Source of the DNA: Agrobacterium vitis
GTDB taxonomy: Bacteria > Pseudomonadota > Alphaproteobacteria > Rhizobiales > Rhizobiaceae
Direction of reading: 5' to 3'
NCBI RefSeq assembly: GCF_037039395.1
Contig: NZ_CP146242.1
Coordinates: 3,421,001-3,485,000, forward strand
DNA length: 64,000 bases
The notes beneath the pieces are model-generated. The model saw nothing but the letters and a program-made list of their open reading frames with translations. It was not told the DNA's origin and did no database searches. Shown one piece after another: positions 57,771-64,000 of the stretch (position 1 is the stretch's first letter; the number at the start of each line of letters is the position of its first letter). Made by a program: the position numbers and the translations under genes.

Positions 57771-59177
57771 ATGAGGTTGGTGGTTGTGGAGGATCAAGAG
57801 CCAACGCTCGGCTCGTCTGTCGCTCATGCGGAACGGTGCTTGGAAAACCTCGGGGTTTTCGAGCATCTTAATGCGTTCCTCTGCCTCAACCCATTGGTGT
57901 TGGATGAGGCTAAATCGGTGGACCGTCGGCATGAAGAAGGCGAGTTCCTTCCGCTGCGGGGCATGGTCGTTGCCGTCAAGGACAATATCGAAACCGCTGG
58001 GCTGAACACGACCGGCGGGGCCGTTGCCCTTGAAAACTATGTGCCACGTCGCTATGCTTTCGCGCTGTGCCAGTTGAAACAGCATGGTGCCGTGGTAATC
58101 GGCAAGACCAATCTGGATGAACTGGCCGGAGCGGGAAGCACATTGAGCTCGCTTGGCGGCCAGTCACTTAATCCTTACGATCCGTCCCTAACGCCAGCCG
58201 GATCTTCCGGTGGTTCGGCCATTGCGGTGGCGATTGGAGCCTGCAACGTTGCCCTCGGCACCTAGACGGTGAATTCGGTCCGCAATCCCGCTCATGTTTG
58301 CGGCGTTTTCGGATTGAGGCCAAGCCAGGGGCTGATCGCCCGAAGCGGTACGATTCCCGTATCACCCACCTTGGACGTGCTGGGGCCGCTAGCGGGGACG
58401 CTGGAAGACCTGGCACTGGTATTTCGGATGATGATCGGCTTTGATCCCGAGGATGGTGTGAGTTCAGCGGCCCGAGATTTCGATAGGGACGGTCTTAAAG
58501 TTTCACGGTGGCCGAAAGTCGAGGGTATGCGCATCGGCGTGCTGTCCGGGCTGTTTGGTGCGGGCGAGGAGCATGTCGGCATCAACCGTTGCCTGGATGC
58601 TGCTTTTGAGCGACTTCGCAGCAGAGATGTCGTTGTTGTAGAGATTGAGGAGCCACGGTTTAATTCTCTATCGCTATATAATGATCTGGCGCTGCATGCT
58701 CACGAATTTGAAAGCGCATTCGATGGCTGGCTGAGCGAATTGAACACCGATGCCCCGATCAGTAGCTTCAGAACCTATGTCGAAGACGGACACTGGCCTC
58801 ATTCGACCATGCATATGCTGCTTAAAACAGCCTTGGAAGCGGATAGGGATGAGGCGAAGCTAGATTATGCCCGCAAGATTGCCGCTGCGCAGACGATGCG
58901 AGCGCTTATCGAGCGCTTGATGCAGGTGTATCGGCTCGATGCGTTGGCCTACCCTGCGCAACATCGTACTGCTCTTCTGATCGGTGAACAGTCGAGACCT
59001 GAACGCAATGGCGTACTGGCTCCGGCACTTGGATGGCCGGCCATCAATGTGCCGGTAGGGCAATCTGACGGGCTGCCGGTTGGGTTGGATCTGATGGCAG
59101 TTCCGGCTCAGGAATCCCTGCTGTTTTCACTGGCAAAAGCCGTGCAAGGACCGCCTGTACGGCCCCGGATTCCATAG
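57771..59177 (+). pseudogene. Amidase signature family gene interrupted by one in-frame amber codon
   Basis: One continuous reading frame of 469 codons is broken only by TAG at 58263-58265 (codon 165). Before the stop: LRGMVVAVKDNIETAGLNTTGG with catalytic Lys70, and TPAGSSGGSAIAVAIGACNVALGT with the cis-serine (Ser145 or Ser146). After it, in the same frame: TVNSVRNPAHVCGVFGLRPSQGLIARSG, which holds the nucleophile Ser169. The family motif is GT-[DE]-T-x-x-S-x-R, and the stop stands where Asp/Glu would be. A single GAG to TAG change would explain it. All three catalytic residues remain, and no frameshift is present. It may be a very recent pseudogene, a suppressed stop or a sequencing error. 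It is related to allophanate hydrolase-like and Asp-tRNA-type amidases. Confidence 0.85.
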
Positions 59178-59189
59178 CGCGTGTCACGT

Positions 59190-59276
59190 CAATCTAGATT
59201 CATCTGACATTCTATGGCGTTCTCTTTCGCATGTCTTTTTTGGGAACAACGGTTTCCACTTGTCCCTGACAAACAC
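59190..59276 (-). repeat. Dispersed mosaic repeat, reverse copy (R5)
   Basis: Read on the minus strand, gtttgtcagggacaagtggaaacc... followed by a cccaaaaaagacatgcgaaag block matches the left and middle blocks of the element at 23704-23815. The distal palindrome survives only as remnants (ctatgg, ctgacattctat) near 59210. Confidence 0.6.
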
Positions 59277-59277
59277 G

Positions 59278-59313
59278 ACAGCGCCGTGCACCATATATGG
59301 CGCACGGCGCTGT
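59278..59313 (-). terminator. Hairpin terminator of the aapJQMP operon
   Basis: ACAGCGCCGTGC (59278-59289) pairs with GCACGGCGCTGT (59302-59313) to form a 12-base perfect stem, 23 bases past the aapP stop on the minus strand. Confidence 0.72.
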
Positions 59314-59335
59314 GCTCCAGGATATTAGTCAGATC

Positions 59336-60106
59336 CTAGTGCAGGATCTGGCTAAGGAACAGCTTGGTGCGCTCGTGCTGCGGATTGTCGAAGAACTCGG
59401 CAGGTGCGTTCTGTTCGACGATCTGGCCCTGGTCCATGAAGATCACCCGGTCGGCAACCTGGCGGGCAAAGCCCATTTCATGGGTGACGCAGAGCATGGT
59501 CATGCCTTCTTCCGCCAGACCCACCATAGTGTCCAACACTTCCTTGACCATTTCCGGGTCAAGCGCCGAGGTCGGCTCATCGAACAGCATGATCTTCGGC
59601 TTCATGCAAAGGGCGCGGGCGATGGCGACGCGCTGCTGCTGGCCACCGGAGAGCTGACCTGGATATTTGTTGGCCTGTTCCGGGATCTTGACGCGCTTCA
59701 GATAATGCATCGCGACTTCTTCGGCTTCCTTCTTTGGCATCTTGCGGACCCAGATCGGCGCCAGCGTGCAATTTTCAAGGATCGTCAGATGCGGGAACAG
59801 ATTGAAGTGCTGGAACACCATGCCGACTTCGCGACGAACTTCATCAATCTTCTTGAGGTCGTTGGTCAACTCGATGTCGTCGACGATAATCTGTCCGGTC
59901 TGGTGTTCTTCCAGTCGGTTGATACAGCGGATCATCGTCGATTTGCCGGAGCCCGACGGACCGGCGATGACGATCCGCTCGCCGGTCGCAACTTTGAGAT
60001 TGATGTCACGAAGGACGTGAAATTCGCCATACCATTTGTTCATGGCAATCAGTTCGATTGCGGTCTTGGTCGGGGCTTTCTCGATGGAGGTCTGAGCTTC
60101 AGCCAT
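59336..60106 (-). CDS. aapP: General L-amino-acid ABC transporter, ATP-binding subunit
   Basis: 256 residues with Walker [11 protein letters not shown]-loop, signature LSGGQQQRV, Walker [14 protein letters not shown] and H-loop VTHEMGF. It powers the AapJQMP importer, a broad amino-acid uptake system of rhizobia. It is the last gene of the operon; 120 bases separate it from aapM, and that gap contains a mosaic repeat and a hairpin. Confidence 0.95.
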   Translation of the reverse strand: MAEAQTSIEKAPTKTAIELIAMNKWYGEFHVLRDINLKVATGERIVIAGPSGSGKSTMIRCINRLEEHQTGQIIVDDIELTNDLKKIDEVRREVGMVFQHFNLFPHLTILENCTLAPIWVRKMPKKEAEEVAMHYLKRVKIPEQANKYPGQLSGGQQQRVAIARALCMKPKIMLFDEPTSALDPEMVKEVLDTMVGLAEEGMTMLCVTHEMGFARQVADRVIFMDQGQIVEQNAPAEFFDNPQHERTKLFLSQILH

Positions 60107-60123
60107 AATTGAGTTTCCTAGAA

Positions 60124-60174
60124 GTGGAGTTTGCTGAAAAACCGGGTTTCTCGGACAAACGAAAACAAGAGAAA
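60124..60174 (+). repeat. Dispersed mosaic repeat, partial copy (R6)
   Basis: gaagtggagtttgctgaaaaaccgggtttctcggacaaacgaaaacaag matches the middle blocks of the element at 23704-23815. It lies between aapM and aapP, inside the operon. Confidence 0.6.
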
Positions 60175-60184
60175 TGAGTGTTGT

Positions 60185-60204
60185 TCCGGCTCTGACGAGC
60201 CGGA
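60185..60204 (-). other. Hairpin between aapM and aapP
   Basis: TCCGGCTC (60185-60192) pairs with GAGCCGGA (60197-60204) around TGAC. It lies inside the operon and could modulate relative expression of the last gene. Confidence 0.55.
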
Positions 60205-60226
60205 CGACGTTAGTGCCGGATGAACG

Positions 60227-61381
60227 TTAGTGCTTGTGCCCCGTATCGAGGTGCCTCTCCATGAAATGCGAGTATCGCGACATGCTGAAGCAGAATCCCC
60301 AGAAGATAAAGCCGGCAAAAATCAAGCCTGTGACCGCCGTAACCGGTGTTGCCCAATTTGAGTCTGACAGATTGATGGTCACGATCCCCAGCAGATCGAA
60401 CATACCGATGATCGACACCAATGAGGTATCCTTGAACAGCCCAATGAACGTGTTGACGATGCCTGGGATGACAAGTTTGAGGGCTTGCGGCAGGACAATC
60501 AGCCGGGTCTTTTGCCAATAGCTCAAGCCGAGTGAGTCCGCGCCTTCAAATTGCCCCTTCGGGATAGCCTGAAGACCACCGCGAATGACCTCCGCCATAT
60601 AGGCTGACGAAAAGATCGACACGCCGACCAATGCCCTCAGCAGTTTGTCGAAGGTCCAGCCATCCGGCAGGAACAGTGGCAGCATGACGCTGGCCATGAA
60701 CAGCACGGTGATCAATGGCACTCCACGTACCACTTCGATAAAGATCACGCAAAGCGTCTTGATCACCGGCATGTTGGAGCGTCGCCCCAAGGCCAGGATA
60801 ATGCCCACGGGCAGCGAGACTGCAATCCCGAAGAACGACAGGATCAGCGTAATCATCAGTCCGCCCCAGAGCGGCGTTTCGACATGGCTGAGGCCGAAGC
60901 CACCGGAAAGCAGGAAGAACGACACGATTGGCAAAGCGATGAATAGCAAAAGAGCGTTCACCCCCTTGAATGGGGCTTTCGGCATCAGCATTGGCACAAG
61001 AAGTGCGGCAAATAAGATGAAGACAGTGATTGGCCGCCAATATTCTGCGCTCGGATAGCGTCCGAACATGAACTGCTGGAATTTGGCGCCGATAAAGGCC
61101 CAGCAGGCGCCAGCCTTGTCGTCGGCTATGGTGCCACCCTGGCTGACCGTGATGCAGGCTTCACGGCTTGTACCGGTCCAGACCGCGTTGATGAACAGCC
61201 ATTCGATCAGGCTTGGCAATACATAAACGAGCAATGCAATTGCGAGGATGGTGAGGACCACGTCTTTCGGCGTGGCCAGCAGGTTTTTACGAATCCATGC
61301 GCTCGTGCCAATCTGACCTGCCGGAGCAGGAGATGCGGAGACCATTTCAGTTCGTACGAATGTTACCGTGTTTGATGCCAT
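60227..61381 (-). CDS. aapM: General L-amino-acid ABC transporter, permease subunit
   Basis: 384 residues with an unusually long N-terminal region before the core HisMQ-type permease domain ([51 protein letters not shown] in outline), followed by the EAA coupling loop region [25 protein letters not shown] 61381 has GAGAGG upstream; a longer frame to 61414 is possible. It starts 4 bases after aapQ. Confidence 0.94.
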   Translation of the reverse strand: MASNTVTFVRTEMVSASPAPAGQIGTSAWIRKNLLATPKDVVLTILAIALLVYVLPSLIEWLFINAVWTGTSREACITVSQGGTIADDKAGACWAFIGAKFQQFMFGRYPSAEYWRPITVFILFAALLVPMLMPKAPFKGVNALLLFIALPIVSFFLLSGGFGLSHVETPLWGGLMITLILSFFGIAVSLPVGIILALGRRSNMPVIKTLCVIFIEVVRGVPLITVLFMASVMLPLFLPDGWTFDKLLRALVGVSIFSSAYMAEVIRGGLQAIPKGQFEGADSLGLSYWQKTRLIVLPQALKLVIPGIVNTFIGLFKDTSLVSIIGMFDLLGIVTINLSDSNWATPVTAVTGLIFAGFIFWGFCFSMSRYSHFMERHLDTGHKH

Positions 61382-61385
61382 GATA

Positions 61386-62582
61386 TTACCTCTCGACAAG
61401 CGCCATCTTGGCATTGAACCAGTTCATGAACATCGCTGTGCTGATGCTGAGCGACAGATAGACGGCGAGCCAGATTGCAACCACTTCAACAGCTTGGCCA
61501 GTCTGGTTCAGGATCGTACCGCCGACGGCGACAATGTCGGAAAAGCCAATGGCAACAGCGAGAGAAGAGTTCTTGGTCAGGTTGAGATATTGGCTGGTCA
61601 GCGGCGGAATGATCAGCCGCATGGCCTGGGGTACGATGATGAGGCGTGACGTATGGCTATGTTTCAAGCCCAGCGCACTGGCTGCCTCGGTCTGGCCCTT
61701 GGAAACAGCGATAATACCGCCGCGTACGATTTCGGCAATGAAAGCAGCGGTGTAGAAAGACAGCGCCAGGAACAGCGAGGTGAATTCCGGGCTGACGACA
61801 GAGCCGCCCTGCATGTTGAAACGACCGACAATCGGAATGTCGAATGTCAGTGGCATGCCGATAGCCATAAAGATCAGGGCGGGGATACCGATGATCATTG
61901 CAAGTGACGACCACAGAATGGGAAACTGCTGGCCAGTGGCCATTTGCCGTTTGCGCGCCCATCTTGCCACCAGCACGCTGAGAATAATGCCCAGCAGGAT
62001 TGCGGGAATCAACGCCCAGGCGTCGTTGCCGAAGATTGCTTTTGGAAAAGTGACGCCGCGATTGTTCAGATAAATATCGAAGGGCAGGGCGATGGAATCT
62101 CGCGCCTGAGGCAGGATCGCGATGACGCCTCTATACCAGAAGAAGATGACCAGCAGCGGTGGAATGTTGCGAAAAATTTCGACATAGACCTGGCAGAGCT
62201 TTGCCACCAGCCAGTTTCGCGACAGTCGGCCAAGGCCAACCGCAAAGCCGATGATCGAAGCGGTGATGATACCTGCCACGGCAACCTGGAGCGTATTCAA
62301 AAGCCCGACGAGGAGAGCCCGGCTATAGGTCGAATCGCTGCTGTAACTGATGAGCTGCTGGCCGATGTCAAAGCCGGCACGGCCGTGCAGGAACCCGAAT
62401 CCAGACGCGATATTGGCTTTTTGCAGATTGTGAATGGTATTGTTGGCGACCGTCCAGATGAAGGCGATCAATAGCATGACGGTAATAATCTGATAAAATA
62501 TTCCCCGGACTTTGGGGTCGTATATCAGCGAAGTCAAACTGACAGATCCGGTTTTGGATGAGCTCGAATTCTGATTTGCCAT
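61386..62582 (-). CDS. aapQ: General L-amino-acid ABC transporter, permease subunit
   Basis: 398 residues with several membrane helices and the HisMQ-type permease region ([54 protein letters not shown] in outline, later [22 protein letters not shown] and [26 protein letters not shown]). [13 protein letters not shown] is the likely start (62582). It follows aapJ after a strong hairpin and abuts aapM. Confidence 0.95.
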   Translation of the reverse strand: MANQNSSSSKTGSVSLTSLIYDPKVRGIFYQIITVMLLIAFIWTVANNTIHNLQKANIASGFGFLHGRAGFDIGQQLISYSSDSTYSRALLVGLLNTLQVAVAGIITASIIGFAVGLGRLSRNWLVAKLCQVYVEIFRNIPPLLVIFFWYRGVIAILPQARDSIALPFDIYLNNRGVTFPKAIFGNDAWALIPAILLGIILSVLVARWARKRQMATGQQFPILWSSLAMIIGIPALIFMAIGMPLTFDIPIVGRFNMQGGSVVSPEFTSLFLALSFYTAAFIAEIVRGGIIAVSKGQTEAASALGLKHSHTSRLIIVPQAMRLIIPPLTSQYLNLTKNSSLAVAIGFSDIVAVGGTILNQTGQAVEVVAIWLAVYLSLSISTAMFMNWFNAKMALVER

Positions 62583-62643
62583 TGAGGCTTTTTCCCCCTT
62601 TTTCACCCTTGTGTCAGGCGTGCATTTTTCTGCCGCTTTGCAA

Positions 62644-62673
62644 TGGGGAGGCGGTGCGGACACCGCCTCCCCA
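62644..62673. other. Strong intercistronic hairpin between aapJ and aapQ
   Basis: TGGGGAGGCGGTG (62644-62656) pairs perfectly with CACCGCCTCCCCA (62661-62673) around CGGA. A GC-rich stem just after a binding-protein gene is usually a partial terminator and an RNA-stabilising element that keeps aapJ expressed above the permease genes. Confidence 0.8.
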
Positions 62674-62715
62674 CAAAGGTTTGGTTTGGGCTCGGTTTAT
62701 ATAAAACTTAGCGGT

Positions 62716-63741
62716 TCAGCGGATCGGCGGACCGTATTGCAGGCCACCCTTCGTCCACAGTGCGTTTTCGCCGCGGGCGATTTTCAGCGGGCTGCCAGCG
62801 CCGACGTTGCGGTCGAAGACTTCGCCGTAATTTCCGACCAGCTTGACGACATTGTAGGCCCAGTCTTCTTTCAGACCGAGGTCGGTGCCAAGCTTGCTGC
62901 CGGGCTCAACACCCAGCATACGCTTGATGTCCGGACCGGCGCTGGTCTTCATGTCATCGATATTCTTCGAGGTAACACCAGCTTCTTCTGCGTTTACCAT
63001 GGCATAGTGAACCCAGCTGACAATGTCGAACCACTTGTCGTCGCCCTGGCGAACGGCTGGTCCAAGCGGCTCTTTGGAAATAACTTCCGGCAGAACCACG
63101 TTGTCGTCGGGGTTTTTGAGCTTCAGGCGGATCGCATAGAGGCCGGACTGGTCGGTGGTGTAGACGTCGCAACGGCCAGCGTCATAGGCCTGGGTTGCAT
63201 CGTCTTCCTTCTCGAATACGACGGGGTTGTATTTCAGGCCATTGGCCTTGAAATAGTCGGCAAGGTTCAGTTCGGTCGTGGTGCCGGTCTGAACGCAGAC
63301 GGCTGCACCGGACAGTTCCAGAGCCGACTTCACGTTGAGGCTCTTTTTAGCCATGAAGCCCTGGCCGTCATAATAGTTCACGGTGCGGAAGTTGAAGCCC
63401 AGCGAGGTATCGCGGCTGATGGTCCAGGTCGTGTTACGCGTCAACACATCGATTTCACCAGACTGCAATGCCGGGAACCGATCCTTGGCGGACAGAGGGG
63501 TGAACTTGGCCTTGGAAGCATCTCCGAACACTGCGGCAGCAATGCCACGGCAGTAATCAACGTCTAGACCCGACCATTCGCCCTTGTCATTCGGAGCTGA
63601 AAAGCCCGGAACACCCTGGCTGACGCCGCATTGAACAAAGCCTTTTGCCTTAACATCGCTCAGCGTGTCGGCCGAGGCTGCCGATGCGCCAAAACCAAAT
63701 GCCGCAGCGCCAAGCGCAACTGACAGGAGCGTCTTTTTCAT
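62716..63741 (-). CDS. aapJ: General L-amino-acid ABC transporter, periplasmic binding protein
   Basis: 341 residues with a signal peptide ending in SAASA and a mature protein beginning DTLSDVKAKGFVQCGVSQGVPGFSAPNDKGEWSGLDVDYCRGIAAAVFG in outline, the SBP family 3 lobe start. Later landmarks are NTTWTISRDTSLGFNFRTVNYYDGQGF and AVCVQTGTTTELNLADYF. It delivers amino acids to AapQM. ATG 63741 is the first codon of MKKTLLS; an upstream TTG at 63750 is unlikely. Confidence 0.96.
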   Translation of the reverse strand: MKKTLLSVALGAAAFGFGASAASADTLSDVKAKGFVQCGVSQGVPGFSAPNDKGEWSGLDVDYCRGIAAAVFGDASKAKFTPLSAKDRFPALQSGEIDVLTRNTTWTISRDTSLGFNFRTVNYYDGQGFMAKKSLNVKSALELSGAAVCVQTGTTTELNLADYFKANGLKYNPVVFEKEDDATQAYDAGRCDVYTTDQSGLYAIRLKLKNPDDNVVLPEVISKEPLGPAVRQGDDKWFDIVSWVHYAMVNAEEAGVTSKNIDDMKTSAGPDIKRMLGVEPGSKLGTDLGLKEDWAYNVVKLVGNYGEVFDRNVGAGSPLKIARGENALWTKGGLQYGPPIR

Positions 63742-64000
63742 GTTTCCCAACCTTTTTTCTGTTTGTCTTCCCTCCGGCGCGTGACACGGCTCTTGCCCCT
63801 CTCCATGCGCCGGTGCCCGGGTTGTGACCCTAGCAAGCCCATCACATTCATAAATGGGTTCATGGTCAAGTGTTGATGGGTGGAAATTGCGTCGAAAAGT
63901 GGCAATTCAATTTTTTTGCTCATAAAACAGGCCGACAACTCAGGAAAGCCGCAGTTGGTGATGAAAATTTAGTCTAAATAGCCTCGCAGAATTTCATTGT
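63742..64000. other. Sequence upstream of aapJ to the window edge
   Basis: 259 bases with the aapJ promoter expected on the minus strand. A 66-codon minus-strand frame overlaps here but lacks protein-like content. No RNA gene or repeat is recognised. Confidence 0.35.

Noticed and set aside
58263..58265. Programmed recoding (pyrrolysine or similar) at the amber codon of the amidase gene
   Set aside because: No recoding element or dedicated tRNA gene is visible, and the amidase signature needs Asp/Glu at this place. A mutation or sequence error is simpler.

Overview
The window reads as a chromosomal segment of an alphaproteobacterium of the Rhizobiaceae (Agrobacterium/Allorhizobium/Rhizobium type). 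The evidence is the gene order ppiD-trpD-trpC-moaC-moeA, gltA, comEC against lexA, psuK-psuG, recA, alaS and the aapJQMP amino-acid transporter; a B12-dependent class II ribonucleotide reductase (NrdJ) alongside a cobyric acid synthase; a GTTC-N7-GTTC SOS box; and dispersed palindromic intergenic elements of the kind rhizobial genomes carry. It is mostly housekeeping chromosome, with one accessory-looking operon at about 18.7-23.8 kb. The species assignment is inference.

Layout. 0-4 kb: a cut-off DUF1624-type acyltransferase, a DUF599 membrane protein, an orphan terminator, then sdaA and a DUF1489 gene. 4.4-13.5 kb: cheW, tRNA-Leu(UAA), a chemoreceptor with a CheR/CheB-type C-terminal pentapeptide, a CinA/MoaB-like protein, a universal stress protein, xanthine phosphoribosyltransferase, a LysE-type exporter and a second chemoreceptor. 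14.3-18.1 kb: nrdJ behind two NrdR-box-like palindromes. 18.3-23.6 kb: a small orphan ORF, three tandem hairpins ending in a perfect terminator, and a five-gene minus-strand operon (glycosyltransferase-like protein, GDPD-like phosphodiesterase, HAD hydrolase, two-headed nucleotidyltransferase, degenerate nucleotidyltransferase). 24-30.6 kb: GlxA-type regulator, two DUF1127 genes, LysR regulator, cytochrome P450, formyltransferase-fold protein, entericidin-like lipoprotein, a small secreted ORF and a DUF2233 protein. 30.7-34.2 kb: an OGT/SPINDLY-like TPR glycosyltransferase with a small coupled partner, divergent from a family-2-like glycosyltransferase. 34.3-37.5 kb: a betaine/proline-type ABC transporter. 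38-64 kb: cobQ, PAP2 phosphatase, the mixed molybdopterin/tryptophan operon with ppiD, gltA, comEC, lexA, psuK-psuG, recA, alaS, an amidase gene broken by an amber codon, and aapPMQJ.

How the genes connect. cobQ makes the cofactor that nrdJ needs. lexA controls the SOS response and recA triggers LexA self-cleavage; both carry SOS-like boxes. The candidate for an undescribed system is the five-gene operon: two genes encode three nucleotidyltransferase-fold domains, of which only one keeps an intact nucleotide-binding signature, together with a HAD enzyme, a compact phosphodiesterase and a glycosyltransferase-like protein with an unrecognised N-terminal beta-type region. It is closed by a strong terminator. 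I infer a role in making and transferring an activated sugar or polyol phosphate for a surface glycan. No ORF here resembles a transposase, integrase or phage gene, and there is no CRISPR array.
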